Positions 10,537-19,647 of a DNA stretch of 61,119 nt are shown here, piece by piece. The DNA is from Geofilum rubicundum JCM 15548 (lineage in GTDB: Bacteria > Bacteroidota > Bacteroidia > Bacteroidales > Marinilabiliaceae). The position numbers were made by a program, and so were the translations under genes. The DNA is taken from the NCBI RefSeq assembly GCF_000974365.1, contig NZ_BAZW01000025.1, positions 1 through 61,119 on the forward strand, in the 5' to 3' direction. The notes under the pieces are model-generated. The model did not search any database. It was given only the letters and a program-made list of their open reading frames with translations, and was not told the DNA's origin. Within the stretch, counting starts at the first letter, position 1, and each line of letters starts with the position of its first letter.

Positions 10537-11741
10537 TTACTTCTCCATGTGCACAGGCTTGGATTTGTTGGGCAGTATGAGATTGAGAATGACTCCAACC
10601 ACAGCTGCTAATCCAATTCCGGCCATCGAAAAATTACCAAATTCTACCATGGCACCACCAATGCCAACCGTCAATATGACCGAAGTGATAACCTGATTCC
10701 GTGTTTTATTAAGATCGGTGCCTGAATCCATTAAGGTTTTGATTCCTACGGAGCTATCATACCAAACAGCAATAGCATGATGCCACCAAGAACGCCTTGA
10801 GGAATCGATTTTAAGACCCCGCTGACTTTCCCGATTAATGAAAAAACAATGGCTGTTATAGCAGCAATGCGCAGAACCAAAGGATTGGTCACTTTAGTCA
10901 GTGAAATGGCCCCGGTCACCTCGGAATAGGTGGTATTGGGCACACTTCCAACCAAGCCGGCAAAAGCGGTGGCAATACCATCCCCCAACATCGTACGATG
11001 CAGACCGGGCTTCCTGACAAAATTCTTTTCAGCTACTGCACCGATGGCATACATATCCCCCACGTGTTCAATTAATGGTGCTACGGCTACGGGAATCATA
11101 TAAATAATAGCCCCCCAATGCCACTCAGGTTTAACAAACTCAGGAAAAGCAATCCACGACGCCTCATTGATTAAGGAGTAATCTATTTTTCCCATAATCA
11201 AAGCCAAAATATATCCCACAGCAATGCCGCAAAAGATGGGGATCAACTTAATAAGTCCCCGGGTATATACAACCACAACAATCGCTGTTAAAAGGGATAC
11301 AACCGCTAACAACCAATCGGTACCGGCCATATCTACTCCAACAGATGCCAGGGACAGTCCAATAACCATAATAACGGGTCCGACAACCACGGACGGAAAT
11401 ATCTTTTCAATAAAAACAATTCCCCGCCATTTAACCACTGCCGACATAATCACATAAACCAGTCCCACCGCAATAATACCAGATAAGGTACCTGCAAAAC
11501 CAAATAATCTGGTGGCTTCAACGATGGGTGCAATAAAAGCGAAACTACTGCCCAAAAAGACAGGAACCATCCCTCGGGTAATTAAATGAAAAATGAGCGT
11601 TCCTACTCCGGCGGAAAACAGCGCAATAGAGGGATTAATACCCACCAACAAGGGCACTAGAACGGTAGCACCAAAGGCTACAAACAGAAATTGAACGCCA
11701 AGAATGGTGTTTCGGGGCAGGTCATTTGTAAAATTACTCAT
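10537..11741 (-). CDS. Uracil/xanthine-type nucleobase permease, frame broken by a 1-base loss
   Basis: This inner-membrane permease of the NAT/NCS2 family resembles UraA. It is strongly hydrophobic throughout, with conserved family segments VAPLIEHVGDMYAIG (the acidic motif with the key Glu), GDGIATAFAGLVGSVPNTTYSE and IPQGVLGGIMLLLFGMIA. The frame breaks at 10751-10755: the gene strand reads ATAGCTCCGTAGG and one base is missing before TCC. With it restored the protein continues ASVGIKTLMDSG and has 401 residues. The start at 11741 (MSNFTNDLPRNTILG) is chosen over an upstream in-frame ATG that overlaps the gdhA terminator. The substrate is probably uracil or a purine base, but sequence alone does not decide. 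Confidence 0.9.
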
Positions 11742-11791
11742 TGATTTATGGGATTGATTGATGAAAAAATTTTCCCAAAGAAATAAAAAAA

Positions 11792-11817
11792 CCCTCAAAA
11801 GATAATCTTTTTGAGGG
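11792..11817 (-). terminator. Terminator of gdhA
   Basis: A perfect 9-bp stem (CCCTCAAAA / TTTTGAGGG) with an 8-base loop is followed on the minus strand by seven T. It separates the gdhA stop from the downstream permease start and looks active in both directions. Confidence 0.88.
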
Positions 11818-11843
11818 CTTTTTTTAGGCTGAGACAGCGACGA

Positions 11844-13199
11844 TTAAACCAAACCTTGCGCAAGCATTGCATTGGCAACTTTAGTAAACCCACTGATATT
11901 AGCTCCGTTAACATAGTTTACAAAACCATCGGCCGACTTGCCGTTTTTAACACAAGCATCATGAATATTTTTCATGATGGATTGTAATTTTTCATCCACT
12001 TCTTGTGCGGTCCACTGCAAACGCATGGAGTTTTGACTCATTTCTAGACCTGAAACGGCTACCCCACCAGCATTGGCTGCTTTACCAGGACCGAACAGGA
12101 TTTTACGTTCCAAAAATACTTTTACAGCTTCAGGTGTTGAAGGCATGTTGGCTCCTTCAGCCACACAAATGCATCCATTCTCTACCAGTTTTAAGGCATC
12201 ATCACCATTTAACTCATTTTGAGTAGCGCATGGCAGGGCCACATCACATTTGGCCTTCCAGGGTCTTTCATTTTCCCAAAATTCAGCAGAAGGATATTTC
12301 TCGGCATATTCCTTTATACGGCCACGAATAGCATTCTTCAAAACCATTACGTATTCCAGTTTTTCTTTGGTAATGCCCTCAGGATCATAAATCGAACCGT
12401 TGCTATCAGAAAGCGTCACGACTTTTCCACCCATTTCAAGCACTTTCTCAACAGCGTACTGGGCGACGTTACCAGAACCACTAACAGCTACTGTTTTGCC
12501 TTTAAAGCTTTCATTACGTGTCTGAAGCATCTCCTTGGCAAAATAAACCGTTCCATAACCCGTTGCCTCAGGGCGCAATGGACTACCACCGAAGTCTAAT
12601 CCTTTTCCGGTCAGTGTTCCGGTAAATTCATTGCGCAAACGCTTGTACTGACCATACATATAGGCCACTTCACGTCCACCAACACCAATATCACCGGCAG
12701 GAACATCTGTATTTGGTCCAATATGACGCTGCAACTCAGTCATGAAAGACTGGCAGAATTTCATGACCTCATTGTCGGATTTTCCCTTGGGATTAAAATC
12801 GGAGCCACCTTTACCACCACCCATTGGAAGGGAAGTAAGACTGTTTTTCAGGACCTGTTCAAAGGCCAAAAATTTAAGAATTCCTAAGTTGACTGAAGCA
12901 TGAAAACGAATCCCGCCTTTGTAAGGACCAATGGCACTGTTCATCTGAACCCTGAAACCTCTGTTGATCTGTACTTCTCCCCTGTCGTCCAGCCAAGGCA
13001 CACGAAACATAATAACACGCTCCGGCTCTGCCATTCGTTCAAGAATTTTATTCTTCATTAGAACAGGGTTTTCAATAATAAAGGGGGCCAGACTCTCCAC
13101 CACTTCGTGAACAGCCTGATAAAATTCGGGTTCAGCCGGGTTACGTGCTATAACGCCAGCCATAAAATCATCTACATAACGGGATACCTGGTTTTTCAT
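11844..13199 (-). CDS. gdhA: NADP-type glutamate dehydrogenase
   Basis: This enzyme makes glutamate from 2-oxoglutarate and ammonium. The 451-residue length matches the hexameric bacterial class. Substrate-site motifs GPYKGGIRFH and LPMGGGKGGSDF (catalytic Lys region, about residues 90-135) and PAGDIGVGGREV are present. The nucleotide fold begins near VAVSGSGNVAQYA. The gene has its own terminator (11792-11817), so it is probably monocistronic. It fits with nrfHA elsewhere in the window, which produces ammonium, but a regulatory link is only inferred. The frame is intact. Confidence 0.97.
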   Translation of the reverse strand: MKNQVSRYVDDFMAGVIARNPAEPEFYQAVHEVVESLAPFIIENPVLMKNKILERMAEPERVIMFRVPWLDDRGEVQINRGFRVQMNSAIGPYKGGIRFHASVNLGILKFLAFEQVLKNSLTSLPMGGGKGGSDFNPKGKSDNEVMKFCQSFMTELQRHIGPNTDVPAGDIGVGGREVAYMYGQYKRLRNEFTGTLTGKGLDFGGSPLRPEATGYGTVYFAKEMLQTRNESFKGKTVAVSGSGNVAQYAVEKVLEMGGKVVTLSDSNGSIYDPEGITKEKLEYVMVLKNAIRGRIKEYAEKYPSAEFWENERPWKAKCDVALPCATQNELNGDDALKLVENGCICVAEGANMPSTPEAVKVFLERKILFGPGKAANAGGVAVSGLEMSQNSMRLQWTAQEVDEKLQSIMKNIHDACVKNGKSADGFVNYVNGANISGFTKVANAMLAQGLV

Positions 13200-13535
13200 C
13201 CTTTAAAGTTTTAATGATTAATGTTGGTAAAATGCAGTTGGCATGTCAACTTACAATTTGATATTTTCACTTCCGTACATGCACGTCAAAATTCCGTTTC
13301 TATTTTTCGAGTGACAAAAATAACAATTCCACCTTACTTTTACTTATAACTTTTGCTTTTTTTTGTGATTTAAATTACAAACTAATGCAAAAACGCCCAC
13401 ATTCGCATAAATAACCAAATAATATGCAAAATTGGGCAAAAGTTAAAACGGTACTTTTCCAATCAAAAAGTATTTAAAACTTTATATTTACAGTTTAAAT
13501 ACCCAGCCATCGCATCCCTGATTAACTGTTTAAAC
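13200..13535. other. Divergent intergenic region gdhA / zinc-ribbon protein
   Basis: This stretch of 336 AT-rich bases holds a minus-strand TATTTTTG box (13322 to 13315) that could serve gdhA and a plus-strand TATATTTA near 13480 that could serve the small protein. No ORF or strong hairpin is seen. Confidence 0.5.
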
Positions 13536-13739
13536 ATGAATAATTTAATCAAAGAAAACCAATCTGAAAACACCATCTGTTTTGCCTGCCAACAGGAGAT
13601 CATAACCCAACCAGTCATAATGAACAAACGGTTTAATCTACCGGTGTGCCCAGCTTGTCACCAAACCAACGCAGAAAAAAAAGCGGAGCAAGAAGCCCTT
13701 GATTCGCTGGGAGAAGATTTTGTTTGTGGATGTATCTAA
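13536..13739 (+). CDS. Small protein with two CxxC pairs (zinc-ribbon-like)
   Basis: This 67-residue protein contains CFACQQ (residues 15-20) and CPACHQ (about residues 38-43), spaced as in a zinc ribbon, followed by a Lys/Glu-rich helix and a Cys-Gly-Cys end (FVCGCI). It probably binds one zinc ion. The function is unknown. It ends 3 bases before the convergent end of the DUF2807 gene. The two CxxC knuckles and acceptable start context support a real gene. Confidence 0.65.
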   Translation: MNNLIKENQSENTICFACQQEIITQPVIMNKRFNLPVCPACHQTNAEKKAEQEALDSLGEDFVCGCI

Positions 13740-13742
13740 ACC

Positions 13743-14513
13743 TCAATTTCTAAAAATACTGCCACCTCCCTCGATATGGGTATGTTTGGGATCGGTTCCT
13801 GAAAAATACACACGTCCTTTGCCATCAATACTAACAGAACTAAACTCCCCGGAAAGAAAATATATCAAACCGGAACCAAACAGGCGGACAGAAACACTAT
13901 CTGTAAGAAAGGGCTGGGCATCCACCACCCCGGAACCCTCCTGAATTATTTGGGCAGTTCCGGCACGGCCTCTCAGCTCCGCATGACCAGATCCGGCTTG
14001 TCGGAAAAGCAGGTTCTCAAACAATCCATCCAGATAAATGGATCCGCCACTGTTCGAAAGTATGGACATTGTTTCTACCTCAAGTCCATTCAATCCAACA
14101 GTCGCCCTGGAGTAAATATTTAGTTCCATGCTGGCAGCATTCAGGGAGTCTATTGTCACAATGCCATTACCATATACATCAACGGTGCTTATATCAGGGG
14201 TATGGACCAGAACCCGGATGGGTTTTCTGGGAAACAGGTCATAATTGGACAATCTTTGAATGGTCAATCGGTCATCGTTAACCTCCGTTGTAATATATCT
14301 TAACAAGTTAGAATCTGCCTGTACAAAAACCTGTTGTTGGGCTGAAGGACGTATTTCCAGTTCAAAGGCATCATAAAATTCGATCTCGCTAAAAGCGTCC
14401 AGATTACGCCTGACAGGAGATACAGAATTCCCGTCTCCTATGACCTCCAAATTAAGGATGCCTTCACAGGAGACCAAAAAAATGAGTAATATTGAAATAA
14501 CAATTAAGCGCAA
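13743..14513 (-). CDS. DUF2807 (head GIN domain) lipoprotein
   Basis: This 256-residue predicted lipoprotein has the signal peptide MRLIVISILLIFLVSC with the lipobox cysteine at residue 16. The remainder is a repetitive beta-helix-like domain typical of DUF2807. It begins with a NLDAFSEIEFYDAFELEI-type opening (about residues 37-54) and continues with regularly spaced short strands such as VYGNGIVTID, RQAGSGHAELRG, QEGSGVVDAQ and FGSGLIYFLSG. Such proteins are frequent in Bacteroidota envelopes, but their role is not established. A TATATTTG box lies 25 bases upstream (minus strand, 14545 to 14538). Confidence 0.88.
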   Translation of the reverse strand: MRLIVISILLIFLVSCEGILNLEVIGDGNSVSPVRRNLDAFSEIEFYDAFELEIRPSAQQQVFVQADSNLLRYITTEVNDDRLTIQRLSNYDLFPRKPIRVLVHTPDISTVDVYGNGIVTIDSLNAASMELNIYSRATVGLNGLEVETMSILSNSGGSIYLDGLFENLLFRQAGSGHAELRGRAGTAQIIQEGSGVVDAQPFLTDSVSVRLFGSGLIYFLSGEFSSVSIDGKGRVYFSGTDPKHTHIEGGGSIFRN

Positions 14514-14537
14514 AAAAGTACCATTTGGTGACAGCTA

Positions 14538-14545
14538 CAAATATA
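14538..14545 (-). promoter_or_regulatory. Probable -7 box of the DUF2807 gene
   Basis: The minus strand reads TATATTTG, an exact TAnnTTTG match 25 bases before the start codon. Confidence 0.45.
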
Positions 14546-14718
14546 AGGTTTCATACAACAAATACATTCAACCCGGGCCACATTAATGCCCTAATTTGTT
14601 CACCAACCACCCAATAAGCAGTCAGGAACCTGCACGCCAAATCAACCTGGCAAATACGAATTTCAGAAAGTCTGCCATTTTTATATATCTTTAAAGTGCA
14701 AAATTAAAACTATCTGTG

Positions 14719-15252
14719 ATGGAATTCTCTCAACTAATGACACTTAGGCAATCAGTGCGCGCTTTTAAAGATCAAAAAATTGACCGTCCAATCACCCTGA
14801 AAATTCTTGAGGCAGCCCGACTTGCTCCCTCAGCAGTTAATTTTCAGCCATGGCGTTTTATTGTGGTTGATGATGAGCATTTGCTGGAGAATCTTTGGCT
14901 GTCATACCCCAGGCAATGGATAAAATCTGCTCCTCAGGCCATTTTGATATGTGGAGATCATTCGGAGTCATGGAAAAGAGCAGCGGATAATAAGGATCAT
15001 TGTGATATAGACGCTGCCATTGCCATTGATCACATTACCCTAATGGCTGCCAGTATGGGCATTGGCACCTGCTGGGTATGCAACTTCAATCCACAAATTA
15101 TCCGGGAATCCTTTCATTTGCCCGAAAACCTGGAACCCATTGCTATTATCCCAATGGGTTATCCTCAGGAAACCCTGCTGCCCTCAGAAAAAAAGAGGAA
15201 AGATTTGGCAGATATCGCCTTTCATAATGGTCTGACGACCCCCTTCGAATAA
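14719..15252 (+). CDS. Nitroreductase-family FMN oxidoreductase
   Basis: This is a 177-residue nitroreductase-fold protein. FMN-binding features include the Arg-Ser-x-Arg opening (LRQSVRAFK, residues 9-17), the APSAVNFQPWRFIVV segment (about residues 35-50) and the glycine motif AASMGIGTCWVCNF, then PIAIIPMGYP. Enzymes of this group reduce nitro compounds, quinones or flavins with NAD(P)H, and the physiological substrate is unknown. ATG at 14719 is preferred to the adjacent GTG at 14716. The gene is monocistronic, with a terminator at 15284-15311. Confidence 0.87.
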   Translation: MEFSQLMTLRQSVRAFKDQKIDRPITLKILEAARLAPSAVNFQPWRFIVVDDEHLLENLWLSYPRQWIKSAPQAILICGDHSESWKRAADNKDHCDIDAAIAIDHITLMAASMGIGTCWVCNFNPQIIRESFHLPENLEPIAIIPMGYPQETLLPSEKKRKDLADIAFHNGLTTPFE

Positions 15253-15283
15253 CCGGGGCGGCATAGAAATATCCCTAAAGCAC

Positions 15284-15311
15284 AAAGGGCGGTTCGTTAA
15301 GACCGCCCTTT
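15284..15311 (+). terminator. Terminator between nitroreductase and the DUF6588 gene
   Basis: A 10-bp stem (AAAGGGCGGT / ACCGCCCTTT) with an 8-base loop is followed by GCATTTTA on the plus strand. It lies between convergent genes. Confidence 0.75.
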
Positions 15312-15332
15312 GCATTTTAGAAATATCGGATA

Positions 15333-16310
15333 TTATCTGAAATTGATCCCAATACCTGCAGAGACCATAGAATAATCACCAAAAGTATAATCCCCGTGAA
15401 GCGCAATAAAACCAAAGCGCAGACGCAGACCGGCATTAAAGTCAAAGCCATTGGTGGCATAACCGAGGGTAAAGGGATCCGTTCCTACTTCTGGACCATA
15501 ATCGCCCTTTAAGGCAAAATCACTGTTAGTAGAGCCATACCCCATACCGGTATATACCGCCAAAAACGGAATATTTACACCAACCAGTAACCTGCTGGTG
15601 AAAGCGCTGGAAGAAATATCCAGACTCTGGTTAGCTCCATCTCCATAATCTACGCCAATTTCTGACCCCATATTGGTATACCCCAGCATGACAGACGTCC
15701 GGATAAAGGGCATGCGCTTCAAAAAAGGGATGTACTCCTTGATGCTGTGCTTGATGCCAAAACCATAAAGGTTGACTTTTCCGGCATCCCCTAGAGACGT
15801 GCTTGGCATAAAACGAACCGACACCTCAGAATGAAAGGGCAGTCCCACAGCTACTTGTGCCATAGGGGCAGGCAACTTGTCAAATCCGGTACCATTGGGC
15901 ATTGTTAGTAGATATTCTCCCTCCAATTCCATACGTGGACGTAACGACATCGGCATCTCACCTGCAATTGTAGGAGCTATGGTAAGATTGGGATCTTCCG
16001 CTTGTAAATTGGTGTTAAAATTAAGCGCACTGACATCAAAATTCTTCCCAGCGGCAGGCACCATGGCCATATTAATACCAAAGGTGACATCAAAGCCACC
16101 TATTTTATGAACACCGGCAGAATTGTACCAACCACCATTCAGCGATTTTCCGAGCATTTCTCCATAGGGACGCAGATAGGCCTCAGACATTATTTTGGCG
16201 TCGTCCACCCCCATCTCCAGAAATTCAGTCACACTTTTCTGTCCCCGCATATTTATCCCAGCCAACAACAGGGCTGCGATGACCAATAATCCTGATTTTT
16301 TAACATACAT
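15333..16310 (-). CDS. DUF6588-like outer-membrane beta-barrel protein
   Basis: This 325-residue secreted protein has the signal peptide MYVKKSGLLVIAALLLAGI (cleavage probably near residue 24). The mature start has a helix (DDAKIMSEAYLRPYGEMLGK) and the characteristic LNGGWYNSAGVHKIGGFD segment seen in DUF6588 proteins. The rest is made of amphipathic strands and ends YSMVSAGIGINFR with an aromatic residue near the terminus, consistent with a barrel. The first ATG is at 16310; the longer frame would need a TTG start. Function is unknown. The family assignment comes from recalled pattern and not from a search. Confidence 0.75.
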   Translation of the reverse strand: MYVKKSGLLVIAALLLAGINMRGQKSVTEFLEMGVDDAKIMSEAYLRPYGEMLGKSLNGGWYNSAGVHKIGGFDVTFGINMAMVPAAGKNFDVSALNFNTNLQAEDPNLTIAPTIAGEMPMSLRPRMELEGEYLLTMPNGTGFDKLPAPMAQVAVGLPFHSEVSVRFMPSTSLGDAGKVNLYGFGIKHSIKEYIPFLKRMPFIRTSVMLGYTNMGSEIGVDYGDGANQSLDISSSAFTSRLLVGVNIPFLAVYTGMGYGSTNSDFALKGDYGPEVGTDPFTLGYATNGFDFNAGLRLRFGFIALHGDYTFGDYSMVSAGIGINFR

Positions 16311-16422
16311 AAGCAACGGTTTTAGCTAATTAAGATTACTAAAAATAACGGTTTAATAATGGATCTATTGTCTATTGCCATAGATGAAACCTGACAAAAA
16401 TCACATCAACCAATATTTGAAC

Positions 16423-16430
16423 TATCTTTG
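16423..16430 (+). promoter_or_regulatory. Probable -7 box of the M3 peptidase gene
   Basis: TATCTTTG is an exact TAnnTTTG match. It overlaps the first in-frame ATG (16428), which argues that translation starts at the later ATG, 16497. Confidence 0.5.
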
Positions 16431-16496
16431 TCATACAATTATGAATGCGTAAAATTGCAAGAAATTATTCATACTACTTACTCATTTTTAAAATTT

Positions 16497-18630
16497 ATGA
16501 CAACACTTTTGAAAAAACTAACTAAAACAAAACACCTGGTGGCCTGTTTTGGTTGCATACTATTATTTACCTACTGTAAAAACGAAAACAAAATGGTTGA
16601 TACAAACCCTTTGCTACAAGCATTCAACACCCCCCATCAAACAGCTCCTTTTGACCAGATAAAGGCAGAGCATTACCTTCCGGCCTTAAATGCGGCCATG
16701 GAAGAAGGCAGAGAAGATATTCGTCTGATCATTGAAAATAAGGAAATGCCTTCCTTTGCTAACACCATTGTTGCTTTGGAAAAATCTGGTAAACGGTTAA
16801 GTCGCATCAGCTCCATATTTTTCAATCTCAACTCAGCGGAGACCAGCGATGACATCCAAAAAATAGCCCGGGAAGTTTCTCCCTTGCTATCGGAATACAG
16901 CAACGACATCTGGTTAAACGAACGGTTGTTTGCCCGTGTCAAAGAAGTTTATGAGCAAAAAGAAGCGCTCAACCTCAACACAGAAGAGACCACCCTGCTC
17001 GATGACACCTACAAGGGCTTTGTCCGCCGAGGTGCCTTATTAAACGGCGAAGCCAAACAAAAGTACAGAGAGATCACTTCCGAACTATCTCAACTATCCC
17101 TTCAATTTGGAGAGAACCTGCTGAACGAAACCAACGATTTTAAACTGCACATTACCAACCCGGATGATTTAGCAGGCTTGCCCGATGCCGTTAAAGAAAC
17201 AGCTCAGCAACTGGCCCAAAGCGAAGGCAAAGAGGGATGGCTGTTTTCATTGCACGCGCCAAGCATGGTACCCTTTTTAAAGTATGCCGATAAGCGCGAA
17301 CTGCGGGAAGTGTTGTTCAGAGCCTCTGCTTCACGTGGCAACCGCAATAACGACTACGACAATAAGAATATCATTTTGCGTCAGGCTGAACTAAGGTTAA
17401 ATAAGGCCAAATTGTTAGGCTTTGCTTCTCATGCCGATTACGTTTTGGAAGAGCGTATGGCTCAAAGTGCTCAAAAAGTGAACAGCTTTTTAGATGAGCT
17501 TTACGATAAATCTTTTGCCTTTGCGCAAAAAGATGTAGCCGATGTAGCCGAATTTGCAGCGGCCAACGGACTGCAAGGGCCCCTTCAGAGATGGGATTTT
17601 TCTTATTACTCTGAGAAATTGAAAACTTCTTTGTTCGATCTGGATGAAGAAATGACCAAACCCTACTTCCAGCTTGAAAATGTTAAAAAGGGCATTTTTA
17701 ATTTAACCCATCAATTATGGGGCCTCACCTATAAGGAAAACAAGGACATTCCGGTATATCATCCGGATGTATTCGCCTATGAATCTATGACACAGACGGC
17801 AGTCTCCTATCCGTTTTGTACCTGGATTTTCACCCGCGTAAAACCAAGCAGGGCGGAGCTGGATGACCTCCTACCGCGACCAGCATCTGGAAAATGGCGA
17901 AAACATCATCCCCCACATTTCCGTAGTTTGTAACTTTACCGAACCCACTGCCTCACGGCCGTCTTTGCTCACCTACAATGAAGTAACCACCTTTTTGCAT
18001 GAATTTGGCCACGCCCTGCACGGCATGCTCAGCGAGGTCACCTACGAAAGTCAGGCCGGCACCAGTGTCTACCGCGACTTTGTAGAATTGCCTTCACAAA
18101 TCATGGAGAACTGGGCCCAGGAAAAAGGGTGGTTGGAACAGGTGGCCCTTCATTATCAGACAGGTGAAGCCATGCCGGAAGCCCTCATCGAAAAAATCAT
18201 TGAAGCCGACAAGTTCCAGAGTGGCTATTTGACCGTTCGACAACTCAGCTTCGGATTCAATGATATGGCCTGGCACTCCATTACAGAGCCCATTGCCATC
18301 AGTCCCGGAGAATTTGAAAAACAAGCCATGGCCCGAACCGAATTATTTCCTGAAGTGGAAGGCAGCTCAATGAGCACCGCTTTTGGACACATATTTGATG
18401 GTGGATATGCCGCCGGTTACTACAGTTACAAATGGGCAGAAGTCCTGGATGCAGATGCCTACGCCGCTTTTAAAGAGAATGGGATTTTTGACAAAGCCAC
18501 TGCTGAGAAATTCCGTGAAACGATCTTGTCAAAAGGAGGCACCCGTCACCCCATGGAATTATACATTGATTTTCGTGGTGCTGAGCCTTCTGTGGAGCCG
18601 CTCTTAGTCAGAAGTGGCCTGGTTAAATAG
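16497..18630 (+). CDS. M3-family metallopeptidase (peptidyl-dipeptidase Dcp type) lipoprotein, two 1-base losses
   Basis: This is a zinc oligopeptidase that trims short peptides in the periplasm. The start MTTLLKKLTKTKHL leads to a signal peptide ending LLFTYC, a probable lipobox. The catalytic motif HEFGH lies at 17998-18012. The remaining zinc-ligand Glu is expected in the following SQIMENWAQE region. Two bases are missing: one after 17783 (GAATCTATG should be GAAGTCTATG) and one at 17858-17859 (GGAGCTGGATG lacks a base before TGG). Between them the translation is garbled. Restored, it reads YEVYDTDGSLLSVLYLDF and GGAWMTSYRDQHLENG, and the length becomes 711 residues, normal for Dcp. A hairpin terminator follows at 18641-18659. 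Confidence 0.92.
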
Positions 18631-18640
18631 TCTTAAAAAA

Positions 18641-18660
18641 AAAGCCGGCGATGCCGGCTT
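18641..18660. terminator. Bidirectional terminator between the M3 peptidase and YhcH genes
   Basis: The stem AGCCGGC / GCCGGCT with a GAT loop is flanked by A and T runs, so it can work on both strands. It lies between two convergent genes. Confidence 0.85.
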
Positions 18661-18678
18661 TTTTTTTCGGAGAAAGCT

Positions 18679-19139
18679 TTACTCCCCCCTAATTTGATGA
18701 CCATTTTCTTCACTTTGTTGGGCTTTTCACCATGAACCAGAGCTTTGTGAATTTCTCCGGGAAAAAAGATAACAAAGCCACCTTCCGGAACAAAAACCTC
18801 GTGGCCACTCCCTTCAAATACAGAAATATCTTTTTCTGCATCATAAGGCGTGACCTCTTTCATATCTTCCTCCGCAGCAAAAAAGATCTTCTCCTCCCCT
18901 TCGGCCAGATAATGAATATCCAGATATTTTTCGTGCGACTCCCAAATACTGTCCTCAAAACCTTTGGTATCGCGTACCATACCATTGCCAAAAAGGTGCT
19001 CACCAATTAATTCTGTTTTCCCTTCCGGAAAATCCTCAGCTGTCACATTTTCCAGAAAATCAAATGCCTGTTCCATGGATGGATGCAGCATATAATAACG
19101 GGAAGCATTTTCAAGTGTATCTATAATCATATTTTTCAT
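18679..19139 (-). CDS. YhcH/YjgK/YiaL-family protein
   Basis: This is a cupin-fold protein of the family that includes the sialic-acid-associated YhcH and the EbgC subunit. Visible features are HEKYLDIHYLAEGEEKI (about residues 70-86) and FVIFFPGEIHKALV with the conserved His. As sequenced, the frame runs on to 18633 and would translate the terminator hairpin (ending SRHRRLFF). If the run of six G at 18684-18689 (gene strand) has lost one G, the protein ends KLGGE at 18679 with 153 residues, the usual family length, and the terminator becomes non-coding. I therefore give the end as 18679. The likely role is sugar-acid metabolism, but no partner genes are beside it. Confidence 0.8.
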
Positions 19140-19483
19140 TATTTAATTGGTCGTAAAATTAAGAATAAAGCAGAATGAATACCACCCAAGGACAATAAAA
19201 CTGGATTTTTATTTAAGAAGTTTGTAAATTGATATAAGCTTATATTAATAATTCGTACAGAATATAAATAAGTAGGCAAACACGTCATTAAACAAATCAA
19301 TTGACAACATAAAACACTATTAATAAGCATTTTACATAAAAATACAGCTCAGTATTTCTATTTTAATGCGCTCTTTTAGAGTTAAATCGATATAAATATT
19401 ACATCCATTATAAATCAGCTCCTTACAATCTCCGACACCCTTCCAGAGCCGGATATCGCCTCATAAAAGTTAAAATATTTAGT

Positions 19484-19491
19484 TATATTTG
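19484..19491 (+). promoter_or_regulatory. Probable -7 box of the kamA operon
   Basis: TATATTTG is an exact TAnnTTTG match. The next good start codons are the leader ORF at 19509 and kamA at 19648. Confidence 0.5.
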
Positions 19492-19508
19492 TCGTGCAGA
19501 ACACATTT

Positions 19509-19610
19509 ATGTTTCCAAAAACCCGTAAGCGGGCCATTAACAAACGACCTATCAATTACCGGGAGAGCAATCACAGCGAGAACCGGATGATCCATCATCC
19601 ATCCATTTAA
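19509..19610 (+). CDS. Possible 33-residue basic leader peptide
   Basis: ATG at 19509 opens a frame of 33 codons that starts [16 protein letters not shown] and is rich in Lys, Arg and Asn. It begins about 18 bases after the putative -7 box and ends 37 bases before kamA. I recognise no family. It could be a regulatory leader peptide or a chance frame. Its position between promoter and operon is the only support. Confidence 0.25.
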   Translation: MFPKTRKRAINKRPINYRESNHSENRMIHHPSI

Positions 19611-19647
19611 TATTAAACCATTCAGGAAACATAAATCCCCGGCAAAC

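Larger units (their letters stand above)
19140..19647. other. 508-base leader and intergenic region upstream of kamA
   Basis: The left half is AT-rich without features. The right half holds a TATATTTG box (19484-19491), a 33-codon basic ORF (19509-19610) and a short hairpin (GGATGATCCATCATCC) near its end. The box and distance suggest a kamA mRNA leader of about 150 bases. Confidence 0.5.
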
